Shown piece after piece: positions 38,937 through 46,664 of a stretch of 64,000 bases of DNA (position 1 is its first letter; the number at the start of each line of letters is the position of its first letter). Under the pieces are notes generated by a model. That model worked only from the letters and a program-made list of their open reading frames with translations, searched no databases and had not been told where the DNA came from. A program made the position numbers and the translations under genes. This stretch comes from Acidiluteibacter ferrifornacis (GTDB lineage Bacteria; Bacteroidota; Bacteroidia; Flavobacteriales_E; Vicingaceae), in NCBI RefSeq assembly GCF_009909615.1, contig NZ_WWNE01000004.1, positions 243,116-307,115 of the forward strand. Reading direction: 5' to 3'.

Positions 38937-39136
38937 ACAACGTTGATAGTTTCTCCGTCCACTTCTATTTTGTCGCCTGGTCTAACTTTTAGTCGTTTTC
39001 TATAATCTACAACTCCATTGTACTTAACTTCACCATCGTCAACGATAGCTTTGGCGTGACCACCAGTTTCTGCAATTCCTAAAACTTTTAAGAGTTTAAT
39101 GAGTTCTATGTATTCAGTGGTTATTTTAAATTCCAT
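38933..39136 (-). CDS. Small S4-domain RNA-binding protein (YbcJ type)
   Basis: A 67-residue protein if started at ATG 39136 (MEFKITTEYIELIKLLK). The longer frame upstream would overlap the divergent gene and adds an unrelated leader. It contains a complete S4 fold: LLKVLGIAETGGHAKAIVDDGEVKYNG and KRLKVRPGDKIEVDG. YbcJ-like proteins bind structured RNA; a precise target is unknown. Only 28 bases separate its start from the divergent DUF3108 gene. Confidence 0.88.
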   Translation of the reverse strand: MEFKITTEYIELIKLLKVLGIAETGGHAKAIVDDGEVKYNGVVDYRKRLKVRPGDKIEVDGETINVV

Positions 39137-39164
39137 CAGTTGGTTTTGTTTATTTTGTAAAGCT

Positions 39165-40004
39165 ATGCAAACTTTAAAAGTTGGTCTCATTTCTATTCTA
39201 ATCATGTGCTGTTTTTTTGCTCATGGGCAAGCGCGAACAATTGAGTGTAAAAACAAGTCCAATGTATTCACATATGGAGAAAAAGTAGATTACACCATAT
39301 ATTGCAATTGGGGAGCTATGTGGGTGGCTGCTGGGAGCGTTACTTTTAGAGTGGATTCTACCGCCATAAATTCCAAGCCATTTTTTAAAATTTCAGGAGT
39401 TGGTCAGACCTTCAAAAAATACGATTGGCTATATAAAGTGAGAGATAACTATGAAGTGATTGCTGAGGTTGCTCCATTTCGACCAATTCGGTTTAAGCGG
39501 GATGTGAAGGAGGGGAGCAATGAAATTTATGAAGACTATGTTTTCAATCACAAAAGTGGGAAAGTCATTACTTTGAGGAAGCCAGATAAAAAATCGGAAT
39601 TACAAAAAGACACTGTTAATTTTTCAAAGTGTGCATTTGATGTGTTGAGTATGATTTATCACGCGAGAAACATTGATTATTCTGGCCTGAAAGTAAACGA
39701 TGTCATTCCCATTACCATTTTCTTGGACAATGAAGAACATTCGTCATATATCCGTTTTTTAGGTCGAGAAGAGTTAGAAGTAAAAGGTATGGGAGTCTTT
39801 CGCACCATTAAGTTTAAGCCTTTGCTAATTGAAGGAACCATTTTTAACGCCGGCGAAGACATGACGGTCTGGGTGACAGATGATGCGGATAAAATTCCAT
39901 TACTAATTGATACACCAATTTTAGTGGGTTCCATTAAGGCTAGAGTTAATGGCATAGAAGGGAAGAATTTACAATTGAAATCTAAGATTCGAGATTTGGA
40001 GTGA
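39165..40004 (+). CDS. Secreted DUF3108 protein
   Basis: The start is placed at ATG 39165, which gives MQTLKVGLISILIMCCFFAHGQA as a signal peptide and a 279-residue product; the ATG at 39099 would overlap the S4 gene. The mature part has the DUF3108 features GEKVDYTIYCNWGAMWVAAGSVTFRV near the start, DVLSMIYHARN (about 165) and a C-terminal VLVGSIKARVNGIEG-like strand pair. The family is periplasmic and of unknown function, common in Bacteroidota. Confidence 0.83.
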   Translation: MQTLKVGLISILIMCCFFAHGQARTIECKNKSNVFTYGEKVDYTIYCNWGAMWVAAGSVTFRVDSTAINSKPFFKISGVGQTFKKYDWLYKVRDNYEVIAEVAPFRPIRFKRDVKEGSNEIYEDYVFNHKSGKVITLRKPDKKSELQKDTVNFSKCAFDVLSMIYHARNIDYSGLKVNDVIPITIFLDNEEHSSYIRFLGREELEVKGMGVFRTIKFKPLLIEGTIFNAGEDMTVWVTDDADKIPLLIDTPILVGSIKARVNGIEGKNLQLKSKIRDLE

Positions 40005-40126
40005 GTTTTTAATTGGATGAGGATATTTTTTGAAAATTTAATGATGCGGTATTAAATACCCACAATCAAACCAAAAGAACACAAGAATTGAAATAATTTT
40101 AGCTGTCAAAAAAAAATCACATCGTT

Positions 40127-40396
40127 TTACAACGACATGATTCCTTCGATTCCATCTAATTTTTGATAGCGCTTGATAACTTCTTCTGGGTTAAGCATCA
40201 ATTCTTTTACAGTGATACTTGTGAATTTTCCTCCCGAGGATTGGCGAATATTGATAGTGGCTTCATCTCCAAATTCTTTCTCTACTAAGGCTATTTTTTG
40301 ATTGTCACTCGGCACAATAAATTTGAACATGTATACGCTTGGCCAACTGAAGTCTTTTTCGAGTTTGTTCTTTAAATTATCGTAATCTTTCTCCAT
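40127..40396 (-). CDS. DUF493 (YbeD-like) protein
   Basis: An 89-residue protein with the DUF493/YbeD ACT-like fold: FSWPSVYMFKFIVPSDNQK (about 15-33) and INIRQSSGGKFTSITVKELMLNPEEVIKRYQKL, ending GIEGIMSL. The size matches the family. YbeD proteins are thought to be small regulators in lipoate or envelope metabolism, but no role is proven. It lies 2 bases after the HEAT-repeat gene, so both form an operon. Confidence 0.88.
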   Translation of the reverse strand: MEKDYDNLKNKLEKDFSWPSVYMFKFIVPSDNQKIALVEKEFGDEATINIRQSSGGKFTSITVKELMLNPEEVIKRYQKLDGIEGIMSL

Positions 40397-40398
40397 TG

Positions 40399-40935
40399 TT
40401 ATTCTGTTGCAAGTTGTTCTACCACCTCCAACATACTTTTCAGTAACTCTTTTTTCTCCTTTTGTTTCTCACGATCAATTCCTTCAGAGAGGATAGAGGC
40501 GCAATGTTGGACTTCTTCAACGGTAAACACCGAATCAAAGTTTTCAATGACTGTAAGAGCTTCCAGACAAATCATATAATCGCCTTTTACAGCTTTGTTC
40601 ACAAACAAAGTAAGGTGCTCAGATCCATCTAATGAAGATTGCCAAAATGCAGAGATTAGAAAATTGTGAAAGTACTTTAGTCGCTGATTATTGAGGCCGT
40701 CCACAAGGTAAGGAACTGCGTCTTCGCTTTGTAAGTCAAACAATAGCTGAATAATTCCTGCCTCTATGTCTGGATTGTCGGTTTCAGCAAGTAATTCCAA
40801 TACGGTTGGCAAAATTTCTGCTTCCCCTTCCGTTCTGATTTCGTCTAAGGCTTCAATAACGGTGTGTTCACTATTAGAAAGCAATTGAGTTTTTAAATGC
40901 TCTAACTTTTTGCTTCCTGATTTTTCTTCTTTCAT
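40399..40935 (-). CDS. HEAT-repeat protein
   Basis: A 178-residue, mostly helical acidic protein without a signal peptide. Repeating helical hairpins are visible: LLAETDNPDIEAGIIQLLFDLQSEDAVPYLVDGL and similar units, which is the HEAT-like pattern used for protein contacts. I do not recognise a specific function. It is followed after 2 bases by the DUF493 gene and lies 36 bases after yggS on the same strand. Confidence 0.72.
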   Translation of the reverse strand: MKEEKSGSKKLEHLKTQLLSNSEHTVIEALDEIRTEGEAEILPTVLELLAETDNPDIEAGIIQLLFDLQSEDAVPYLVDGLNNQRLKYFHNFLISAFWQSSLDGSEHLTLFVNKAVKGDYMICLEALTVIENFDSVFTVEEVQHCASILSEGIDREKQKEKKELLKSMLEVVEQLATE

Positions 40936-40971
40936 GATAATTTTTAGTTAACGAATAGTCGTTATGCTTAT

Positions 40972-41643
40972 TTAATTGATATAGTTTCTACTGCCAAATA
41001 TAGCACTTCCAATCCGTACCATGTTAGATCCGCAAGAAATTGCTAAAGAATAATCTCCGCTCATTCCCATCGAAAGAACTTGAAAGCCTTGATCATTACT
41101 AAAATGGGTTTGTTTCAATCGGTTAAAAAAAACGTTCAACGAAATAAATTCATTTTTTATTGTTGCTTCGTTGTCTGTATTGGTGGCCATACCCATCAGA
41201 CCAACAATTTTGATGTTGGGTAACTCGAGTAAGTGGTTGTCTAGAAGTTCAACCACCTCTGTCTCGTCTAAACCAAATTTGCTTTCTTCTTTAGCAATGT
41301 AGACCTGTAACAAACAAGGGATGGTGCGATTATTTTTCTGAGCTTCTTTATTGATTTCTTTTAAAAGTCGAAGACTATCAACAGAATGAATAAGGGAAAC
41401 GTAAGGAGCTATATATTTCACCTTATTTCGCTGTAAGTGGCCAATCATATGCCATTCAATGTCTTTTGGCAGCGCTTCATACTTCGTTGTCATTTCTTGC
41501 GCTTTGTTTTCACCAAAAATCCGCTGTCCAGCTGCGTAAGCTGCTAAAATGTCTTCATTGGGCTTTGTTTTTGAAACGGCAACTAAAGTCACCTCCGGAC
41601 CAACTTCTTCTTTATAAAATGATAAATTTTCTGCTATGCTCAT
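40972..41643 (-). CDS. YggS-family PLP homeostasis protein
   Basis: The 223-residue protein has the alanine-racemase-like single-domain fold of YggS/PROSC: VAVSKTKPNEDI (about 21-32, PLP-binding Lys), FGENKAQEM (about 41), WHMIGHLQRNKVKY (about 64), LMGMAT (about 153) and LSMGMSGDYSLAI (about 190-202). It carries PLP and controls vitamin B6 balance without known enzyme activity. Its ATG overlaps the DUF1015 stop (ATGA), so the two are translationally coupled at the end of the serine operon. Confidence 0.94.
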   Translation of the reverse strand: MSIAENLSFYKEEVGPEVTLVAVSKTKPNEDILAAYAAGQRIFGENKAQEMTTKYEALPKDIEWHMIGHLQRNKVKYIAPYVSLIHSVDSLRLLKEINKEAQKNNRTIPCLLQVYIAKEESKFGLDETEVVELLDNHLLELPNIKIVGLMGMATNTDNEATIKNEFISLNVFFNRLKQTHFSNDQGFQVLSMGMSGDYSLAISCGSNMVRIGSAIFGSRNYIN

Positions 41644-42890
41644 TCCATTCTGTTTTCAATACTATAAACAGTCAATCCGCTTCTTAGTTTTGGTTCGATC
41701 CAAGTACTTTTGGGTGGCATTATCAGATCGGCATCTGCCACAGCTTTTAATTGTTCTATAGTAACAGGGTAGTGAGCAAACGCTACTTTGGCTCGCTTTT
41801 GATCAACCTCTTGTTGAAGTCGATGTAAACCTTCCAGTCCTCCCATGAACAATACTCTTGGGTCAGTTTTTAAGTCATTAATACCCAAAATTGGTTCTAG
41901 AATATTATTCGATAAAATTGATACGTCCAAAACTTCTACAGGGTTTGCCTCTTGGAAGGTGCCCTCTTTAGGCTCTAAACAATACCACTCGCCTTCAATG
42001 TACATGCTAATTTCATGTACCTTTTGAGGTTGATACTGTTCACATCCCTTTGCTGAAACTATAAACTGTTTTTCAATAGCATTGATTAATGTGTCTTTTG
42101 TATGGTTTCCAATGTTGGTTATAAGGCGGTTGAATTCGTAGATCTTTAAGTTGCTTTCAGGAATAAAAATTCCCATAAAATAATCGGTTGGAATTGCTCC
42201 ACCCGAGTGCTTTTTTCTTTTTTCCTTTCCAAGAAGTGCCGATGAAGCAGAGCGATGGTGTCCATCGGCAATGTATACTGCGGGTAAATGTGTGAAAGCT
42301 GACTTAATCTCAGAAACCTCTTTTTCGTTATCAATCACCCAAAACGTATGACGTACACGATTTGTGGTCGTGAAGTCATATTCAGGAGTATGTGTCATTT
42401 TTCTAGCTGAAATTTCATCAATTTTCGGTTCGTTTGGATAGGTAAAACAAACCGGCTCTGCATTAATTTCTACATAACCCAAGTAGTTTTTAAAAAGTTT
42501 TTCTCTTTTGGTTATGGTTGCTTCATGCTTCTTTATCACATTGTTGTAATAGTCAGCAACACTGGCACAAGCAATAATACCAATATAAGGATGACCATTT
42601 TTGATTTGTCGATACAAATAATAAGCGGCCTTGTCATCCTGCTTTATGGTTTCTTCCGCAACAAATTGATCAAATCTTGTTTTTACTAATCTAAAGCGAG
42701 CTGCACTATTTGCCTTTGTACCTACTTTTAAGGTGTGCTCAGGATTAATAACATGTAAAAAGGTAAAAGGATTTTCGTCCAATTTATTCTTAAGGTCACT
42801 TTTTTTATAGGACACATAAGAACGTGATGCTACTAAATGAACTTTGTCGCGCACTGGTCTGAAGGCGCGAAAAGGAATTACTTCTGCCAA
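41640..42890 (-). CDS. DUF1015 family protein in the serine biosynthesis run
   Basis: A 416-residue protein starting at TTG 42888-42890. There is no ATG nearby, and MAEVIPFRAFRPVRDKVHLVASRSY matches how the family begins. Other features are the VYIADGHHRSASSALLG motif (about 206-222) and MPPKSTWIEPKLRSGL near the C-terminus. The DGHHR motif recalls the DGxHR box of ParB-fold kinases such as archaeal serine kinase, but no activity is proven for this family. Position between serA (39 bases upstream) and yggS (ATGA overlap) suggests a role connected to serine or PLP. Confidence 0.87.
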   Translation of the reverse strand: MAEVIPFRAFRPVRDKVHLVASRSYVSYKKSDLKNKLDENPFTFLHVINPEHTLKVGTKANSAARFRLVKTRFDQFVAEETIKQDDKAAYYLYRQIKNGHPYIGIIACASVADYYNNVIKKHEATITKREKLFKNYLGYVEINAEPVCFTYPNEPKIDEISARKMTHTPEYDFTTTNRVRHTFWVIDNEKEVSEIKSAFTHLPAVYIADGHHRSASSALLGKEKRKKHSGGAIPTDYFMGIFIPESNLKIYEFNRLITNIGNHTKDTLINAIEKQFIVSAKGCEQYQPQKVHEISMYIEGEWYCLEPKEGTFQEANPVEVLDVSILSNNILEPILGINDLKTDPRVLFMGGLEGLHRLQQEVDQKRAKVAFAHYPVTIEQLKAVADADLIMPPKSTWIEPKLRSGLTVYSIENRME

Positions 42891-42918
42891 TTGATGAAGA
42901 TTAAAATGTAACAGTAAG

Positions 42919-42942
42919 GGAACTAGTTATTAAACTAGTTCC
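42919..42942. repeat. Perfect 10-bp inverted repeat at the serA stop codon
   Basis: GGAACTAGTT-ATTA-AACTAGTTCC covers the last codons and stop codon of serA. On the plus strand it is followed by GCTTTTTT like a terminator, but no plus-strand gene ends here. On the minus strand no T tract follows. It might slow transcripts or protect the serA mRNA end. Confidence 0.6.
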
Positions 42943-43889
42943 GCTTTTTTAGCCATGATTAATTCTGCCAATTCAGTGCCTATTCTGTCTTGGGCTTCCA
43001 CTGTAGCAGCTCCAATATGAGGGCTTAGTGAAATTTTGTTGTGTTGCAATAAGTCAACTCTAGGTTTGGGTTCGTTTTCAAAAACGTCTAAGCAAGCGTG
43101 TGCTAATTTACCATTGTCAAGTGCTTCGATTAGTGCATTTTCATCAACTACACCACCTCTTGCTGCATTTACTAGAATCGCACCGCTTTTCATTAAGTCA
43201 AACTGTGCTTTTCCAATAATTGGTTTTGCTAGAGCAGGGGTGTGCATACTGATGAAATCACTGTTTTTCAAAACTTCTTCCATTGTTGAAGGAGCAATTG
43301 CAACAGACACTGTTCCGTGTCCCTCAATCACTATACTGACATTAGTAGTTTCTAGTCCTGGTGCTGATGCCATCACCTTCATTCCGCAACCTAATGCGTA
43401 GGAAGCTACCGCTTGGCCAATTCTGCCAAACCCAATGATTCCTATTGTTTTGCCTCTAAGTTCTATTCCTTTAGCATAGGCTTTCTTTAAGCCTTTAAAA
43501 TTTTCGGCTCCCTCAGTTGGCATAGCGCGGTTAGAGGCGTCTAAAAATCTTACAGCACCAAATAAGTGAGCCATAACTAATTCAGCTACACTTTGACTAG
43601 ATGCTGCAGGAGTATTGAATACATAAATACCTTTGCTTTCAGCATATGCGACATCAATGTTATCCATTCCAACACCACCTCGTCCAATCATTTTTAGATT
43701 TGGACAATTATCAATCACTTCTTTTCTAACGGTAGTAGCACTTCTAACCAATACTACTTCATAGTTTTCATTGTTAATAGCATCTGCCAATTGATCCTGA
43801 GGAACTGTTTCAGTGATGACTGTATATCCGTTATCCTCTAATAATTTTTTGCCTGATGGAGCGATTCCATCGTTTGCTAAAATTTTCAT
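42930..43889 (-). CDS. serA: D-3-phosphoglycerate dehydrogenase (short form)
   Basis: The 319-residue D-2-hydroxyacid dehydrogenase opens serine synthesis by oxidising 3-phosphoglycerate. Motifs are IGRGGVGMDNID (about 87), IGFGRIGQAVASYA (about 150-165, NAD binding), HTPALAKPIIG (about 215) and AARGGVVDENALIEAL (about 238), with catalytic Arg, Glu and His (SPHIGAAT near the end). It lacks the C-terminal ACT or intervening domains, so it is the short type without serine feedback control. It follows serC by 28 bases. Confidence 0.93.
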   Translation of the reverse strand: MKILANDGIAPSGKKLLEDNGYTVITETVPQDQLADAINNENYEVVLVRSATTVRKEVIDNCPNLKMIGRGGVGMDNIDVAYAESKGIYVFNTPAASSQSVAELVMAHLFGAVRFLDASNRAMPTEGAENFKGLKKAYAKGIELRGKTIGIIGFGRIGQAVASYALGCGMKVMASAPGLETTNVSIVIEGHGTVSVAIAPSTMEEVLKNSDFISMHTPALAKPIIGKAQFDLMKSGAILVNAARGGVVDENALIEALDNGKLAHACLDVFENEPKPRVDLLQHNKISLSPHIGAATVEAQDRIGTELAELIMAKKAELV

Positions 43890-43917
43890 TTTTATAGTTT
43901 TGGGTGTCTATTTATAA

Positions 43918-44991
43918 TTAACCATTAGTTTTTTCAAATGCTTGCATTACATCAACTAATGCTTGTACACTTTCTAGTGGCAATGCATTATACATAGATG
44001 CTCTATAACCACCTGCAGATCGATGACCTTTAATACCACTAATGTTCGCTGCTTTCCAAGCTGCATCAAAAGCCTCGCTTTTAGATTCGTCAGTTAAAAC
44101 AAATGTTACGTTCATATTCGAACGATCTTCTTTTTCAACAATACCTTTAAATAAGGGGTTTCTGTCGATTTCTGCGTACAGTAATTCAGCTTTTTGATTA
44201 TTGATTCCTTCTATCCATTTTACACCACCGTTTTTCTTCAACCACTGTAAGTTCAGCATAGAAACATAAATAGGATATACGGGTGGGGTGTTGAACATAG
44301 ATTCTTTCTCAATGTGCACCTGTAGATCTAGCATTGAAGGGATGTCTCTTCCTGTCTTACCTAGCAATTCATCTTTTACAATATATAAGGTTGTTCCAGC
44401 TGGACCCATGTTTTTTTGTGCTCCGGCATAGATCATGTCGTATTTGCTGACATCAATTTCTTTGCTGAAAATATCAGAAGACATGTCGCAAATCAAAGGA
44501 ATGCTGGATTGTGGAACAGTTTTGAACTGTGTTCCATATATGGTATTGTTAGAAGTATAGTGCAAGTAATCTGCATCTCCAGGAACTTCAAATGATTTTG
44601 GAATAGAATTGTAATTTTTGTCTTTACTAGAAGCGATCACTTCAACGGATCCTAGCCTTTTTGCTTCTTTAATGGCTTTCGCGCTCCAAACACCTGTGTC
44701 AAGGTAGGCGCCTTTTCCATCTTTTTTCATGACGTTAATTGCGGAAATGTAAAAACCTAAACTTGCACCACCTTGCAAGAATAACACGCTATATCCACTA
44801 GGAACATTTAATAACTCCTTCACTAATGCAATTGCATTGTCCATTACCTCAATAAAATCTTTGCTTCTGTGAGATATCTCTAAAATAGATAGGTTTAAAT
44901 TATTGAAGTTGATTACAGCCTCAGATGCTTGTTTTAATACTTCTTGTGGCAGTATACAAGGTCCTGCACTATAATTGTGAACTTTAGTCAT
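43918..44991 (-). CDS. serC: Phosphoserine aminotransferase
   Basis: The 357-residue PLP enzyme converts phosphohydroxypyruvate to phosphoserine. It starts HNYSAGPCILP (about 4-14) and has LFLQGGAS (about 71-78), the PLP Lys in YAGAQKNMGPAG (about 190-201), TPPVYPIYV (about 236) and GHRSAGGYRASMYNALP (about 326-342), all typical of SerC. First gene of a run serC-serA-DUF1015-yggS. The leader contains a 16-bp perfect palindrome that could be an operator. Confidence 0.96.
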   Translation of the reverse strand: MTKVHNYSAGPCILPQEVLKQASEAVINFNNLNLSILEISHRSKDFIEVMDNAIALVKELLNVPSGYSVLFLQGGASLGFYISAINVMKKDGKGAYLDTGVWSAKAIKEAKRLGSVEVIASSKDKNYNSIPKSFEVPGDADYLHYTSNNTIYGTQFKTVPQSSIPLICDMSSDIFSKEIDVSKYDMIYAGAQKNMGPAGTTLYIVKDELLGKTGRDIPSMLDLQVHIEKESMFNTPPVYPIYVSMLNLQWLKKNGGVKWIEGINNQKAELLYAEIDRNPLFKGIVEKEDRSNMNVTFVLTDESKSEAFDAAWKAANISGIKGHRSAGGYRASMYNALPLESVQALVDVMQAFEKTNG

Positions 44992-45021
44992 GATGAGTTG
45001 TTTTTATATTTCCTTCAAAAT

Positions 45022-45037
45022 TGCAAAATATTTTGCA
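45022..45037. promoter_or_regulatory. 16-bp perfect palindrome upstream of serC
   Basis: TGCAAAATATTTTGCA is identical on both strands. It lies 31 bases before the serC ATG, in the 181-base divergent region shared with the L31 gene, and would overlap or sit just after the serC promoter. Such a site suits a dimeric repressor or activator; the binding protein is not known. Confidence 0.45.
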
Positions 45038-45114
45038 CAAAGTGAATTAGAAAAGCCATTTAAGGATTAAATAATTATAAAATATATATAATTCATTTTT
45101 TTATTAAAAAAGAC

Positions 45115-45143
45115 TTGTAAAAAATAGATTATTCATATCTTTG
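45115..45143 (+). promoter_or_regulatory. Bacteroidota-type promoter of rpmE2
   Basis: TTG (45115-45117), an 18-base spacer and TATCTTTG (45136-45143, exact TAnnTTTG) lie 30 bases before the ATG. This is the best-formed promoter in the window. Confidence 0.75.
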
Positions 45144-45172
45144 CGTCCTTAAAATTTTTAAAGAGGAATAAG

Positions 45173-45430
45173 ATGAAGAATGATATCCACCCAGACAACT
45201 ATAGAATGGTAGTATTTAAAGACATGTCTAACGACTATGCTTTTATTACTAGATCAACTGCTGAGACAACAGAAACAATAGAGTGGGAAGATGGAAATGA
45301 ATATCCTGTAGTAAAATTGGAGATTTCTCACAAATCTCACCCATTTTACACTGGTAAATTACAATTAATCGATACTGCAGGTCGTATTGATAAATTTAAT
45401 AGCAGATACAAGAGCTTCAAAAAGAAGTAA
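45173..45430 (+). CDS. rpmE2: Ribosomal protein bL31, type B
   Basis: The 85-residue protein begins [20 protein letters not shown] and ends [30 protein letters not shown], the type B L31 pattern. It has none of the cysteines that bind zinc in type A L31, so it is the zinc-independent form. It sits at the inter-subunit face of the large ribosomal subunit. A purine-rich AGAGGAATAAG stretch precedes the ATG, unusual for this genome, and a strong terminator follows. Confidence 0.95.
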   Translation: MKNDIHPDNYRMVVFKDMSNDYAFITRSTAETTETIEWEDGNEYPVVKLEISHKSHPFYTGKLQLIDTAGRIDKFNSRYKSFKKK

Positions 45431-45454
45431 TCTTTCAATAAGATAATTGTAAAA

Positions 45455-45484
45455 AAGGCTTCGAATTTTTTCGAAGCCTTTTTT
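45455..45484 (+). terminator. Terminator of rpmE2
   Basis: AAGGCTTCGAA-TTTT-TTCGAAGCCTT (45455-45480) is a perfect 11-bp stem followed by TTTT. It may also serve the convergent flavin reductase gene, since AAAAAA precedes it. Confidence 0.92.
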
Positions 45485-45490
45485 GTGTTG

Positions 45491-46354
45491 CTATTTTTTG
45501 AAGAGTAACGTTTTCCATGCATCAATGGTGTTTTTTTGACTCAATAAGTGTTTAGCAGCTTCGTGTCGTTCCTTTTCCTTAAAATCGGACAAGTTGTTTT
45601 GTTCTCCAAAAGAGCGGATCTCTTCTTCTGTTGGTAATGCTTCTATATTTCCAAGCATCCCCAAATCATTTCCTGAAAGGATTTCACTATTTTTTATAGC
45701 ATCAGGAATGTTGTCAAATCCGATACCTAAAGTGGTGATGGGTTTGTCAACTTCGAAAAGAGCATCGTTATTCGCACGAACGTACCAATTAGCGCCCATT
45801 CGTCCCACTAAATCTATTTTGTGCTGATCGATTTGACCGTTACTATCTAATATGCTTTCATCTATGTGCATCAATAGAACTTCACATATGATTAAGTTCC
45901 CTGCGCCACCTTGGTCACCTAATTCAATGACTTGTTTAACCCTGCATTCCATTTGTACTGGAGATTCTTTAACCCTTGCTGGTCGAATTAATTCGGATTC
46001 AATTGGGGTAAAGCCTGCTTTTATGAACTCATTCACTTCTTTGGGATAGGCAGAACTGGAGAGAGACATTTGGTGAACGATATCGTGATTTACGATGTTG
46101 ATTACTACTTCGTCTACTTCCTTAACGTTATTGTAGGTGTCTTTAGTGGTGTTGGTTCGCCCACTTCTAGCAGGAGAAAAAACGAGTATCGGTGGGTTGG
46201 CACTGAATACATTAAAAAAACTAAAAGGAGATAAGTTAGGATTTCCATCTTTATCAATGGTACTTGCGAAGGCAATCGGCCTGGGCCCAATTGCAGATTG
46301 AAGGTGTCTTTGTAATTCTGGGACAGTGACGTCTTTGGGGTTTATTTTGATCAT
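45491..46354 (-). CDS. Flavin reductase-like FMN-binding protein
   Basis: The 287-residue protein has the FMN-binding split-barrel fold: IGPRPIAFASTIDKDGNPNLSPFSFFNVFSANPP (about 22-55), SGRTNTTKDTYNN (about 64) and EVVINIVNHD. The C-terminal part (about 215-287) is an acidic helical extension. Family members reduce or bind flavin, or supply reduced flavin to partner monooxygenases. No partner enzyme is adjacent, so the substrate is unknown. Confidence 0.88.
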   Translation of the reverse strand: MIKINPKDVTVPELQRHLQSAIGPRPIAFASTIDKDGNPNLSPFSFFNVFSANPPILVFSPARSGRTNTTKDTYNNVKEVDEVVINIVNHDIVHQMSLSSSAYPKEVNEFIKAGFTPIESELIRPARVKESPVQMECRVKQVIELGDQGGAGNLIICEVLLMHIDESILDSNGQIDQHKIDLVGRMGANWYVRANNDALFEVDKPITTLGIGFDNIPDAIKNSEILSGNDLGMLGNIEALPTEEEIRSFGEQNNLSDFKEKERHEAAKHLLSQKNTIDAWKTLLFKK

Positions 46355-46465
46355 GGATTATATTTTTTCTTGGTCAAATTTAATGATATCACTAAGGCTT
46401 TAAAAAGTTATTTGTATTGGATTAAATATTTTTTTCAATATCGCTGTATATTATTCGAAAAAAGG

Positions 46466-46473
46466 TATCTTTG
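46466..46473 (+). promoter_or_regulatory. Promoter -7 box of tRNA-Leu
   Basis: TATCTTTG matches TAnnTTTG exactly, 31 bases before the mature tRNA 5' end. The -33 element is not clear. Confidence 0.6.
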
Positions 46474-46503
46474 CCCTCTCGTTTTTAAAAGGAGATTTTA
46501 TTG

Positions 46504-46585
46504 GCGGATGTGGTGAAATTGGTAGACACGCTAGACTTAGGATCTAGTGCCGCGAGGCTTGGGGGTTCGAGTCCCTTCATCCGCA
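46504..46585 (+). tRNA. tRNA-Leu(UAG)
   Basis: The acceptor stem GCGGATG (46504-46510) pairs with CATCCGC (46578-46584), with A as discriminator; the CCA end is not encoded. D-arm TGGTGAAATTGGTAGACA, anticodon stem CTAGA/TCTAG with loop CTTAGGA (anticodon TAG), a long class II variable arm (TGCCGCGAGGC), and T-arm GGGGTTCGAGTCCC. It reads CUA-type leucine codons. The gene is 80 bases upstream of tig. Confidence 0.97.
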
Positions 46586-46664
46586 CTACAAAGAATGGTA
46601 TAAAGCTAAGGTAAGTCCTTCGCATTATGCCATTTTTAATTTAAATACATTTATTCTATTTACA

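Noticed and set aside
42919..42942. Perfect inverted repeat with a T tract on the plus strand as a terminator
   Set aside because: No plus-strand transcript is expected to end there. On the minus strand, where serA ends, there is no T tract, so it is listed only as an inverted repeat.
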